This document shows positions 1 to 7,672 of a stretch of 64,000 bases of DNA, in pieces. The DNA is from Actinomyces timonensis DSM 23838 (GTDB taxonomy: Bacteria; Actinomycetota; Actinomycetes; Actinomycetales; Actinomycetaceae), in the NCBI RefSeq assembly GCF_000295095.1, contig NZ_JH806632.1:60946-124945 (forward strand), given 5' to 3'. Made by a program: the position numbers and the translations under genes. The notes under the pieces are model-generated. The model made no database searches and was not told where the DNA came from. It worked only from the letters and a program-made list of their open reading frames with translations. Each line of letters opens with the position of its first letter. Positions within the stretch are counted from its first letter, which is position 1.

Positions 1-2142
1 GGTGGGCGCGGCGGAGGGCGCCTGGGCCTGCGCCGCCGCTGCCGCATCGGTGGTGGGCGCGGCCGAGGGTGCCTGTGCCTCGGCCGCAGTCGTGGTGGCG
101 GGCGCGGCGCTGGCCGTCGGCTGCGCCGCGGCGTCGGCGTTCGCCGCCTGGGCGGCGGCGGGCTGCTCGCCGTTCCAGGCCGCGTTGACCAGGGCGCCCA
201 TGTTCACCGCGGTGCCGGCGTCGACGCCGATCTTCTGGGCGACCGCCGCGGGCAGGGCTTGGCCCGCGGAGGCGGCCGGGCTGCCGGACTTGAGGTGGAA
301 GTCGGAGGACTTCCAGTCGCCGCCGCTGGTCTCCTTGACGAACAGCGGGTTGGCATCCGGGTTGCCGCGCAGGTCGAGGCTGTGGTTCTCCTTGCCGGCC
401 GTGGTCACGCCCTTGTGGGCTGAGAAGGACTTGAGGTCCTGGGAGTAGAAGGCATCGGTCATCGAGCTCGTCCCGTACTGCCACCAGTGCAGGAAGTTGT
501 AGTCGCCGCCCTGCGGCCGGTAGTAGGCGTTGTTGTCGATGGTGGAGATCATCTGGTTGGCGTAGACGGCGCCGGGGGCGAAGCGGTTGGCATCGCCGTC
601 GACGGTGACCATGGAGGCGTAGCGCCAGGGGTCGTCGGGGGCGGCCTGCGTTTGCCCGGAGGAGAAGATGTTGTTGGCGACGACCACGCCGGTGGTGTCC
701 CAGCTCAGCCCGTGCTTGGAGCTCCAGGCCTCCACCGAGGTGCAGGTCCCGTCCGAGTTCCGGCTGTTGCAGCCCTTGGAGCGGTTGTCCTCGCGCACCA
801 CGAGGCTGGTCAGCGCGTGCGAGACGGTGTTGTTCCACACGGCGGAGTTGTCGGAGCCCTGGACCCTGATGGCCGTTCCCGCGCCGTCGACGATGTTGGA
901 GGCGATGGTGCTGTGGGAGGAGACCTCGTCGATGATGCCCAGGGGCACGTTGATGAGGTGGTTGCCGATGATGTCGGAGTTGATGACGCCCTCGTCGAAC
1001 CAGATGGCGGCGGTCTGCACACTCTCATTGCTCTTCGGCAGCGAGGCGTCCCTGCCCGAGTTCGAGTCGTCCACAGTGTTGAAGGCGTAGCGCACGTTCT
1101 CCGAGTGGGTCACCTTGGTGTCAGCGATCGTGCAGTAGGCGCCGCAGTTGGTCGTGATGAACCCAGCGGAGTTCGTACCCTGCCAGTAGTTCTTCTCGAT
1201 GGTCGCCCCGGAGGAGCCGTTGACGTTGAGGGCGGCCCCGCCGTTGTTCTCGAAACGGTTCCCGGTGACCTTGGCGTTCGAGGCACTGGCGAGGTGCAGC
1301 GCGCTGCCAGCCGAGGAGTAGCGGAAGGTGTTGTTCTCGATCGTCTGGCCGTCCTTGGACACGACGACCGCGCCGCCTCCCGTGAAGACGCCGATCTCGG
1401 GGTCGTTGTAGTCCCAGCGCTGGAGCGGGGCGTACTTCTCGACGACGATCCCCGACAGCGTGGAGTTCGCCCCGTGGAGGGTGAGGGCGCGGTGCTGCTG
1501 GACGACCTCGACGGTGTGCTGGTTGGGGTCGACCCCGATGACGTACGAGGTGCCGCGGTGGGGCTTGGCGTTGTAGCCGGCGTAGGAGTTGTCCGATTTC
1601 TTGAGCGTCACGGGGTCGGGGTCATCGACGTAGAAGGAGGAAGCGCTCACCTCTCCCTTGGACGCGACCTGCGTGAGCGGCTTGCCATCGACGAACACCT
1701 GCTCGGGATAGGCCGCCATGCCCTCGACCGAGGGGTTGGCGTTGGTGGTGCACACATCGCAGAAGCGGACCATGTCGTGGCCCGTCGACCATGTGCCGTC
1801 GCCCCCGGCCGACCACGAGGCCGGCACCTCGGCCCCGGAGAGGACCGGGGTCGCGCCGGACGCGGCACGGATGGTCACGCCCTTGTCGACGTAGATGTTG
1901 CCCTCGCGGTAGGTGCCATCGGCGAGCTCCACGACCTGCCCGGCGCTCGCCGCCTTGAGGGCGGCGGAAAGGGTCTTGTACGGCTTGCCCGCGGAGCCGT
2001 CCCCCGAGTCGGACCCGGACGAGGCTGAAACATGGATCACTGACTCCTGCGCGGAGGCTGCCGGGCCCATGAGCCCCGGCGCGGCTGCCCCGAGGAAGGC
2101 AATGGCGAGCAGTGCTGTGAATCGACGGTATCGGCGCATCAT
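1..2142 (-). CDS. Secreted right-handed parallel beta-helix protein (3' end outside window)
   Basis: The minus-strand frame is open from an ATG at 2142 to the window edge (714 codons visible). It starts with a signal peptide: MMRRYRR, a hydrophobic core FTALLAIAFLGAAAPGLM, then a likely ASA cleavage site near residue 28. The mature part opens with a DUF1565/pectate-lyase-like start (SDSGDGSAGKPYKTLSAAL) and the phrase ADGTYREGNIYV, followed by many short rungs rich in N-N-T/I-x-N patterns typical of right-handed beta-helices. The last visible part is a low-complexity Ala/Gln/Pro/Thr linker in which QAPSAAPT occurs twice. AGGAG lies 11 nt before the ATG, and a second ATG directly follows. Beta-helix proteins of this kind often bind or cleave polysaccharide, but no catalytic residues can be assigned. 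A cell-wall anchor beyond the edge is possible but unseen. Confidence 0.85.
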   Translation of the reverse strand, partial: MMRRYRRFTALLAIAFLGAAAPGLMGPAASAQESVIHVSASSGSDSGDGSAGKPYKTLSAALKAASAGQVVELADGTYREGNIYVDKGVTIRAASGATPVLSGAEVPASWSAGGDGTWSTGHDMVRFCDVCTTNANPSVEGMAAYPEQVFVDGKPLTQVASKGEVSASSFYVDDPDPVTLKKSDNSYAGYNAKPHRGTSYVIGVDPNQHTVEVVQQHRALTLHGANSTLSGIVVEKYAPLQRWDYNDPEIGVFTGGGAVVVSKDGQTIENNTFRYSSAGSALHLASASNAKVTGNRFENNGGAALNVNGSSGATIEKNYWQGTNSAGFITTNCGAYCTIADTKVTHSENVRYAFNTVDDSNSGRDASLPKSNESVQTAAIWFDEGVINSDIIGNHLINVPLGIIDEVSSHSTIASNIVDGAGTAIRVQGSDNSAVWNNTVSHALTSLVVREDNRSKGCNSRNSDGTCTSVEAWSSKHGLSWDTTGVVVANNIFSSGQTQAAPDDPWRYASMVTVDGDANRFAPGAVYANQMISTIDNNAYYRPQGGDYNFLHWWQYGTSSMTDAFYSQDLKSFSAHKGVTTAGKENHSLDLRGNPDANPLFVKETSGGDWKSSDFHLKSGSPAASAGQALPAAVAQKIGVDAGTAVNMGALVNAAWNGEQPAAAQAANADAAAQPTASAAPATTTAAEAQAPSAAPTTDAAAAAQAQAPSAAPT

Positions 2143-2314
2143 TGTGTCGTCGTCTCCTGGTGGTAGGCGGACCCTGCAACCGTACCGTCGTGGGCAGGCC
2201 CAAAACGGTGACGTGCTGCGCATTCACACCTTTCTGGGGTCCCAGGAGGAGCCTTTCAGGATCCTCCAAGGAACCATTCACTCGCGGCCGATCCGCGCCA
2301 CGAGAGGCCCTGGG

Positions 2315-2340
2315 CGATCGATGCGACACGCCGTCGATCG
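2315..2340. promoter_or_regulatory. Inverted repeat in divergent intergenic region
   Basis: CGATCGA (2315-2321) and TCGATCG (2334-2340) form a perfect 7-bp inverted repeat with a 12-bp spacer. It lies in the 238-bp gap between the divergent beta-helix gene and the S4-domain gene. It could be an operator for either gene. No regulator is known, and the call rests on symmetry and position only. Confidence 0.3.
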
Positions 2341-2368
2341 ACACATGCGCACCACAAGCCACACCTGT

Positions 2369-2380
2369 CACAATCGGATC
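2369..2380 (+). promoter_or_regulatory. -10-like hexamer of a probable leaderless mRNA (S4 gene)
   Basis: CACAAT (2369-2374) is followed by exactly 6 nt and then the ATG at 2381, with no Shine-Dalgarno sequence. The same 6-nt spacing recurs at dnaE, dapA, dapB, the M16 gene and the spermidine synthase-like gene, suggesting transcription starts at the start codon. No convincing -35 is visible. Confidence 0.4.
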
Positions 2381-2620
2381 ATGAGCGACACGCCGCACCC
2401 CACCATCCTTGTTCGCGGAGAGATTAAATTGGGCCAGTTCTTGAAGCTCGCCAGTCTCGTCGAGGATGGCGCCGAGGCGCGGATCGCGATCCAGTCGGGC
2501 GACGTGAGCGTCAATGGCGAGGTGGAGCGGCGTCGCGGGCACCGCCTGTCCGACGGCGACGTCGTCGAGATCGACCTCCCCACTGGATCGGCAGGAGCAC
2601 GGGCAAGAGTCGAGCCCTGA
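2381..2620 (+). CDS. S4-domain RNA-binding protein (YbcJ/YaaA type)
   Basis: A 79-residue protein consisting almost only of one S4 fold. The pattern IKLGQFLKLASLVEDGAEAR, then a G-D-V-x-V-N-G-E strand (IQSGDVSVNGEVERRRGHRL) and GDVVEID, is the classic S4 signature of small stand-alone RNA-binding proteins. In this family the domain binds structured RNA, usually rRNA or tRNA, but the target here is unknown. The ATG at 2381 lacks a Shine-Dalgarno sequence. A longer upstream frame exists, but family length and the adjacent -10-like hexamer favour this start. It is divergent from the beta-helix gene. Confidence 0.85.
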   Translation: MSDTPHPTILVRGEIKLGQFLKLASLVEDGAEARIAIQSGDVSVNGEVERRRGHRLSDGDVVEIDLPTGSAGARARVEP

Positions 2621-2779
2621 GCGGGAACTCGATCCGCGCGCGGGGCGACGGGCCCCGCCTCAGCCACCGTCCGCCGAGGTCAGCGGGCTCGCGGAGCAGA
2701 GGGCCGGCTGCCCCGCAAGGGGGCGCGCTCCCCACGAGCCTCGCGATCAGGGCCTGGTCAGAGCGTGTTCAGAGTTCTC

Positions 2780-5700
2780 TCAGTGATGGAGGCACCCAGG
2801 CCCGAGGAGCGCCTTGATGTCCGAGTAGAAGGCCTGGGAGGCCTCCACCCTCAGCGAGGGGGCGAGCTGGGTGCGCACCTCCCGCCCCGGGCTGGTGAGG
2901 TTGAGGCGCACGACGCTCGCGCCGGGGTGGCGCTCGAGGAGGTCGCGCAGTTTCTCCACCAGCGGCCCGGTGCAGCGGTTGGTCGGCAGGGTGAGGGTGA
3001 CGGCCTCGTGGGTGGCGCTGGAGATGTCCGGGAGGGTGAGCTCCTGGGCGTAGAGGGAGACGGCGCCGTCGCGCCGGGTGAGCTTGCCACGGACGGTGAC
3101 CACCGTGTCCGGCGCCAGCATGGTGGAGACCGTCTGGTAGGTGGAGGGGAAGAAGAGGGCCTCGATGGAGCCGCCCAGGTCCTCGATCTGGGCGATGGCC
3201 CACAGGTTGCCCTGCTTGGTGGTCTTGCGGGTGAGGCTGGTGATGAGGCCGGCGATGGTGACCATGGCGCCGTCGGGGCGCTCGTCATCCTCCACGAGGT
3301 CGGAGATCTCGGTGTCGGCGAGCTTGGCGAGGAGCGGCTCGATGCCGAGCAGCGGGTGGTCGGAGACGTAGAGGCCGAGCATGTCACGCTCGTAGGCGAG
3401 CTTGTCGCGCTTGTCCCACTCGGGCAGGTCGGGGATCTCGGCTGAGAAGACGGGACCAGAGGAGAAGGGGTCGTCGGCGCCGCCATCCCCGCCGTCGCCC
3501 ATGAGGGAGGCGAAGAGGTCGAACTGGCCGGCGGCCTCGTTGCGCTTGACACCGATGATCTCGTCGACGAAGTCCTCGTGGCAGGCCTGCAGGGCGCGGC
3601 GTGACTTGCCGAGGGAGTCGAAGGCGCCGGCCTTGATGAGGGAGTCGATGGTGCGCTTGTTGCACACGACGGCGGGGACCTTGTCGAGGAAGTCCTCGAA
3701 GGAGGTGAAGTCGCCCTTCTCCTCGCGGGCCTTGACGATGGCCTCGACGACGTTGAGGCCGACGTTGCGCACGGCGGACAGCCCGAAGCGGATGTCCCCG
3801 CCGACGGCGGCGAAGCGGGCGCGGGAGGCGTTGACGTCCGGGGGAAGGACGGTGATGCCCATGTGGCGGCACTCCCCCAGGTAGACGGCGAGCTTGTCCT
3901 TGTTGTCCTTCTGGCTGGTGAGCAGGGCCGCCATGTACTCGGTCGGGTAGTGGGTCTTGAGGTAGGCGGTCCAGTAGGAGACGACGCCGTAGGCGGCGGA
4001 GTGGGCCTTGTTGAAGGCGTACTTGGCGAAGGGGACGACGACGTCCCACAGGGTCTTGACCGATTCGGCGGAGAAGCCGTTGGCGATCATGCCGGCCTCG
4101 AACTCGACGAACATCTTGTTGAGGATGTCCATCTTCTTCTTGCCCATGGCCTTGCGCAGGGCGTCGGCCTTGCCCATCGTGAAGCCCGCCAGGTCGGTGG
4201 CGATCTTCATGACCTGCTCCTGGTAGACGATGAGGCCGTAGGTGGTGCCGAGGATGGGCTCGAGGGCCTCGGCGAGCTCGGGGTGGATGGAGGTGATCTC
4301 CTGCAGCCCGTTCTTGCGCAGGGCGTAGTTGGTGTGGGACTCGGCGCCCATGGGGCCGGGCCGGTAGAGGGCGCCGACGGCGGAGATGTCTTCGAAGTTG
4401 TCGGGCTTCATGAGGCGCAGGAGGGTGCGCATGCCGCCGCCGTCGAGCTGGAAGACGCCGAGGGTCTCGCCGCGGGAGAGGAGCTCGTATGTGGCACGGT
4501 CGTCGAGCTCGATGTGGTCGATATCGAGGGCGGGCTTGCCGTTGGCGACGATGTTGTCCAGGGCGTCGGAGATGACCGTGAGGTTGCGCAGGCCCAGGAA
4601 GTCCATCTTGAGCAGGCCGAGGTGCTCGCAGGTGGGGTAGTCGAACTGGGTGATGTAGGCGCCGTCCTGGAGGCGCTGCATCATGGGGATGACGTCGGTG
4701 AGCGTGGCCGAGGACATGATGACGGCGCAGGCGTGGACGCCCCACTGGCGGGTCATGCCCTCCAGGCCCTTGGCGAGCTCGACGATCTTCTGGGCGTCGG
4801 GGTCCTCGGCGTGGAGCTTGCGGAACTCCTCCGCCTCCCCGTAGCGCTCGTCGTCGGGGTTGAAGATGCCCTTGATGGTGATGTCCTTGCCCATGATGGT
4901 GGGGGGCATCGCCTTGGTGAGGCGGTCGCCGACGGCGTAGGGATAGCCCATGACGCGGCTGGAGTCCTTGAGGGACTGCTTGGCCTTGATGACGCCGTAG
5001 GTGACGACCTGGCTGATCTTGTCCGAGCCGTACTTGTTCTTGACGTACTCGATGACCTCGTCGCGCCGGCGCTCGTCGAAGTCGACGTCGATATCGGGCA
5101 TGGAGATGCGCTCGGGGTTGAGGAAGCGCTCGAAGATGAGCCCGTGGTTGAGGGGGTTGAGCTCGGTGATGCCCATGGCGTAGGCGACCATGGATCCGGC
5201 GCCGGAGCCGCGGCCGGGCCCGACGCGGATGCCGCGCGACTTGGCCCAGTTGATGTAGTCGGCCACGACGAGGAAGTACCCGGGGAAGCCCATCTGGACG
5301 ATGACGCCGATCTCGTACTCGGCCTGCTTGCGGCAGTCCTCGGGGATCTGGCCGCCGAAGCGCTTGTCCATCCCGGCCCAGCACTCCTTGATGAACCATG
5401 ACTCCATGGTCTCGCCCTCGGGGACGGGGAAGGCGGGCATGAAGGAGGCGCCGTCGTCGACGGTCTCGAAGTGGACGTCGCACTGCTCGGCCACGAGGAG
5501 GGTGTTGTCGCAGGCCTCGGGCATCTCCTTGAAGAGCTCGCGCATCTCGCGGCCCGGGCGCAGGTAGTAGGTGTCGCCGTCGAACTTGAAGCGGTCGGGG
5601 TCGGACAGGACGGAGCCGGAGTTGATGCACAGCATGGCGTCCTGGATGGTGCGGTCCTCGGGGCGCACGTAGTGGGAGTCGTTGGTGGCCAGCAGGGGGG

Positions 5701-6379
5701 CGCCGATCGTCGTGGACAGGCGCAGGAGGTCCTGGGTGACGCGGCGCTCGATCTCGAGCCCGTGGTCCATGAGCTCGACGTAGAAGTAGTCCTTGCCGAA
5801 GATGTCCTGGAGCTCGCCGGCGGCTCGCACGGCCTCATCCCACTGGCCGAGCCGCAGGCGGGTCTGGACCTCCGAGGAGGGGCAGCCGGTGGAGGAGATG
5901 AGGCCCTTGGCGTAGCGGCTGATGAGCTCGCGGTCCATGCGGGGGGCCTTGCCCATCTGGCCCTCGAGGGAGGCGTAGGAGTCCAGGCGCATGAGGTTGT
6001 GCAGGCCCTCGTTGTCCCGGGACAGGAGGGTCATATGCGTGTAGGACCCGCGGGCGGAGACGTCGTCCCGGCGCTGGGACTCGTCACCCCAGAAGACGCG
6101 GGTCTTGTCGTGCCGGGAGGTGCCGGGGGTGAGGTAGGCCTCGACGCCGATGATGGGCTTGATGCCGGCCTTGCGGGCGGCGGCGTAGAACTCGTAGGCG
6201 CCGAACATGTAGCCGTGGTCCGTGATGGCCAGCGCCTTCTGGCCCAGCCGCTTGGCCTCGGCGACGTAGTCCTTGATCTTCCCCGCGCCGTCCAGCATGG
6301 AGTAGTCGGTGTGGACGTGGAGGTGGACGAAGTCGTCCGCTGGTGTGGTCTGATCCTGCTCGCTGCTCGCACCCGCCAT
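2780..6379 (-). CDS. dnaE: DNA polymerase III alpha subunit
   Basis: A 1199-residue replicative polymerase of normal DnaE1 length. The N-terminal PHP domain starts with HLHVHTDYS (residues 19-27) and has a second motif, AITDHGYMFG, near residue 55. The polymerase active site is clear: PDIDVDFD near residues 427-434 supplies two catalytic aspartates, and LLKMDFLGLRNL near residue 590 supplies the third. A C-terminal OB-fold stretch (VTIAGLITSLTRK) precedes a tail with RLNLTSPGREV. The PHP motif looks intact, consistent with the intrinsic proofreading known for actinobacterial DnaE1. The gene appears monocistronic. The start codon has no Shine-Dalgarno sequence but sits 6 nt after TAGGAT, so the mRNA is probably leaderless. 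Confidence 0.97.
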   Translation of the reverse strand: MAGASSEQDQTTPADDFVHLHVHTDYSMLDGAGKIKDYVAEAKRLGQKALAITDHGYMFGAYEFYAAARKAGIKPIIGVEAYLTPGTSRHDKTRVFWGDESQRRDDVSARGSYTHMTLLSRDNEGLHNLMRLDSYASLEGQMGKAPRMDRELISRYAKGLISSTGCPSSEVQTRLRLGQWDEAVRAAGELQDIFGKDYFYVELMDHGLEIERRVTQDLLRLSTTIGAPLLATNDSHYVRPEDRTIQDAMLCINSGSVLSDPDRFKFDGDTYYLRPGREMRELFKEMPEACDNTLLVAEQCDVHFETVDDGASFMPAFPVPEGETMESWFIKECWAGMDKRFGGQIPEDCRKQAEYEIGVIVQMGFPGYFLVVADYINWAKSRGIRVGPGRGSGAGSMVAYAMGITELNPLNHGLIFERFLNPERISMPDIDVDFDERRRDEVIEYVKNKYGSDKISQVVTYGVIKAKQSLKDSSRVMGYPYAVGDRLTKAMPPTIMGKDITIKGIFNPDDERYGEAEEFRKLHAEDPDAQKIVELAKGLEGMTRQWGVHACAVIMSSATLTDVIPMMQRLQDGAYITQFDYPTCEHLGLLKMDFLGLRNLTVISDALDNIVANGKPALDIDHIELDDRATYELLSRGETLGVFQLDGGGMRTLLRLMKPDNFEDISAVGALYRPGPMGAESHTNYALRKNGLQEITSIHPELAEALEPILGTTYGLIVYQEQVMKIATDLAGFTMGKADALRKAMGKKKMDILNKMFVEFEAGMIANGFSAESVKTLWDVVVPFAKYAFNKAHSAAYGVVSYWTAYLKTHYPTEYMAALLTSQKDNKDKLAVYLGECRHMGITVLPPDVNASRARFAAVGGDIRFGLSAVRNVGLNVVEAIVKAREEKGDFTSFEDFLDKVPAVVCNKRTIDSLIKAGAFDSLGKSRRALQACHEDFVDEIIGVKRNEAAGQFDLFASLMGDGGDGGADDPFSSGPVFSAEIPDLPEWDKRDKLAYERDMLGLYVSDHPLLGIEPLLAKLADTEISDLVEDDERPDGAMVTIAGLITSLTRKTTKQGNLWAIAQIEDLGGSIEALFFPSTYQTVSTMLAPDTVVTVRGKLTRRDGAVSLYAQELTLPDISSATHEAVTLTLPTNRCTGPLVEKLRDLLERHPGASVVRLNLTSPGREVRTQLAPSLRVEASQAFYSDIKALLGPGCLHH

Positions 6380-6391
6380 GGAGCCATCCTA
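6380..6391 (-). promoter_or_regulatory. -10 hexamer of a probable leaderless dnaE mRNA
   Basis: On the minus strand TAGGAT (6391-6386) is followed by GGCTCC and then the dnaE ATG at 6379. The 6-nt spacing would place the first transcribed base at or next to the start codon. No Shine-Dalgarno sequence is present. Confidence 0.5.
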
Positions 6392-6470
6392 GGCCCTGGT
6401 CGGGGGGCTGCCAGCCCTCGCCCGCGACCGGGCCCCGGCGGGGGAGGCCTGTTCGGCGATGCAAGCGCGC

Positions 6471-6511
6471 ACTGGCGCGAGCCGGGATGCACCCGATTCG
6501 CCGCCGCTCGC
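6471..6511 (+). repeat. 41-bp repeat, copy R1
   Basis: The 41-bp stretch beginning ACTGGCGCGAGCCGGGATGC and ending CGCCGCCGCTCGC is repeated exactly at 7395-7435. A short GGCGATGC stretch precedes both copies, but copy 1 has 8 extra bases between it and the repeat. It lies just upstream of the first type A element block. Function unknown. Confidence 0.8.
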
Positions 6512-6515
6512 ATAG

Positions 6516-6718
6516 GCCGATGGGGTCCACCAGCCACCCACCGCGGACCTGGCGAGAAATGGCGAGGTTTGAGGATTGCTCGGCCAGTTCGCGGCCCGCT
6601 CCACAGCACCAGCAAGAGCCCTACCCCTCCGACCTGCGCCGTTACAGATGGTGACGCGCCGTCAGCAAAAGGAATCTTCAAACCTCGCCACCTGACGGAC
6701 GAGCCGCGCAGTCGCACG
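6516..6718 (+). repeat. Duplicated block, copy 1 (contains 131-bp element A1)
   Basis: The homology with the block at about 7049-7260 starts at GGCCGATGGGGTC. It runs through a variable stretch, the whole of element A1, and a shared downstream flank, CCTGACGGACGAGCC. The similarity therefore extends beyond the 131-bp element and shows a larger segmental duplication around the IS256 remnant. Confidence 0.65.
6560..6690 (-). repeat. 131-bp inverted-repeat element, type A copy 1
   Basis: Read on the minus strand the element begins TGGCGAGGTTTGAAGATTCC and ends AATCCTCAAACCTCGCCA, so the 18-bp ends are inverted repeats with one mismatch. It is exactly 131 bp, the same length as copies at 7107-7237, 43104-43234 and 44147-44277. 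By my count it differs from A2 at 13 positions (about 90% identity). Beyond the ends it shares with type B the extension CCTTTTKCTGAC after the left end and GAGC before the right end. There is no coding potential and no obvious target-site duplication. It may be a MITE-like element or a structured RNA. Confidence 0.85.
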
Positions 6719-6789
6719 AGGCAGAGAGAGGCGGCCAATCTCCTCGAGCGCTACCGACAGCACTCCAGGGCCTAACGCATCAGCGGCCA

Positions 6790-7062
6790 GGGGTGAGTCT
6801 CTTAGTGTGGTGGCAATTCCCGTGGTGCCCGGCTCGTCGTGGTCGGGTCCGTTGGCTCGCTGTGGCCGGGGGTGGGCATCGTAGGGATCCGAGTTCTTCG
6901 ACCAAGATTCACAAGGAGTGTCCCCACGATGCCCAGGAACCAGCCTGCTGTGTCCGCCCCGATCCGGGAAGTCCTGGACGACCCGAGCCTGGCCCACGAC
7001 AACGTGTTCCGCCGGATGCTGCAGGCCGGACTGCAGGACCTGGTGGAGGCCGAGGCCGATGG
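6790..7062 (+). mobile_element. Left-end fragment of an IS256-type insertion sequence
   Basis: A leader of about 140 bp precedes a truncated transposase start with its own ribosome binding site (AAGGAG before the ATG at 6929). The left boundary near GGGTGAGTCTCTTAGTG (about 6791) is a guess, because no right end remains for comparison. The element is cut off where the second duplicated block (GGCCGATGGGGTC) begins. Confidence 0.5.
6929..7062 (+). pseudogene. IS256 (mutator) family transposase, N-terminal remnant
   Basis: From the ATG at 6929 the reading frame gives about 45 recognisable residues. The phrases VREVLDDPSLAHD-like (here IREVLDDPSLAHD), VFRRMLQAGLQDLVEAEA and ADGV match the N-terminus of actinobacterial IS256-type transposases, which are normally about 400 residues. 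After that the frame runs into the repeat block and stops at 7294 without the DDE domain, so the gene is dead. A ribosome binding site, AAGGAG, lies upstream. Its presence between two copies of the same repeat block shows that this site has been rearranged. Confidence 0.7.
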
Positions 7063-7260
7063 GGTCTGCCACTCCCCTGCTCCCCCACTGCGGATCGGAC
7101 GAGAAGTGGCGAGGTTTGAGGATTGCTCGGCCATTTCGCGGCCCGCACCCCGGCGCCAGCAAGAGCCCTACCCCTCTGACCTCTGCCGTTACAGATGGCT
7201 ACATGCCGTCAGCAAAAGGAATCCTCAAACCTCGCCACCTGACGGACGAGCCTCGCGGCC
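7049..7260 (+). repeat. Duplicated block, copy 2 (contains 131-bp element A2)
   Basis: Second copy of the block at 6516-6718, starting GGCCGATGGGGTC and ending past CCTGACGGACGAGCC. Its first bases are read in frame as the last residues (ADGV) of the broken transposase, so the junction between the insertion sequence and the block lies at about 7049-7062. Confidence 0.65.
7107..7237 (-). repeat. 131-bp inverted-repeat element, type A copy 2
   Basis: Exactly 131 bp, with ends TGGCGAGGTTTGAGGATT and AATCCTCAAACCTCGCCA that are perfect 18-bp inverted repeats, the only copy of the four with no mismatch. The internal sequence matches A1 at about 90%. It matches type B only near the ends, in the CTTTTKCTGAC extension and at a few internal positions such as GGTC at offsets 57-60. 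Confidence 0.85.
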
Positions 7261-7380
7261 GCACACCACTGCGAACGGCGCCCGGCCATCCTGAGCACCG
7301 CCGTGGGCGCCTGCCCACGACCAGGCGCGCCCCTCAGTTCCCGTCACCCACACCCCCGGCCATGGGAAGGCAAGGGCGAT

Positions 7381-7435
7381 GCGAGCGGCGATGCACTGGC
7401 GCGAGCCGGGATGCACCCGATTCGCCGCCGCTCGC
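7381..7435 (+). repeat. 41-bp repeat, copy R2, with a 10-bp stem
   Basis: The exact 41-bp repeat (7395-7435; see 6471-6511) is here preceded by GCGAGCGGCG (7381-7390), which pairs with CGCCGCTCGC (7426-7435). This copy could therefore fold as a 10-bp stem with a large loop. The rest of 7245-7672 holds no gene apart from the promoter-like region of the GIY-YIG gene. Confidence 0.6.
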
Positions 7436-7581
7436 TTGGGGGTGCCTGGGTCCCAGCGCCTACCCGCACCTCAACGCTCGCGCCGATGGCCCCATGCTGA
7501 AGTGCACCGCCTCTTCCAGACGCCTGGCACCCACCTCAGGGCGAAGGGGTCAGGCTATCGTTGGAATAGTAAGGATTTCCC

Positions 7582-7646
7582 GTTCTGCTTACGAGGCGGT
7601 ATAGTCCAAATCCGTCGCGACCTGGGCGATTCCATGAATTTTCATG
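7582..7646 (+). promoter_or_regulatory. Candidate promoter and palindromic operator of the GIY-YIG gene
   Basis: TATAGT (7600-7605) is a good -10, preceded at 18 bp by a weak TTTCCC. Downstream, CATGAA-TT-TTCATG (7633-7646) is a perfect 6-2-6 palindrome between the promoter and the ribosome binding site. The local base composition is clearly more AT-rich than the backbone, matching the gene it precedes. Confidence 0.4.
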
Positions 7647-7672
7647 CCAGAACGCGAATCAAAGGAGAGCCC

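Noticed and set aside
487-2028. Long plus-strand open frame opposite the beta-helix gene
   Set aside because: Its Gly/Val/Asp-rich product is the mirror of the real minus-strand gene, which has a signal peptide and ribosome binding site.
3384-5630. 748-codon minus-strand frame inside dnaE
   Set aside because: Arg/Pro/His-rich shadow in another frame of dnaE; no domain.
6560-7237. A possible CRISPR-like array made of the A elements
   Set aside because: Only two copies, 131 bp each with 416 bp between them, and no regular spacers or cas genes.
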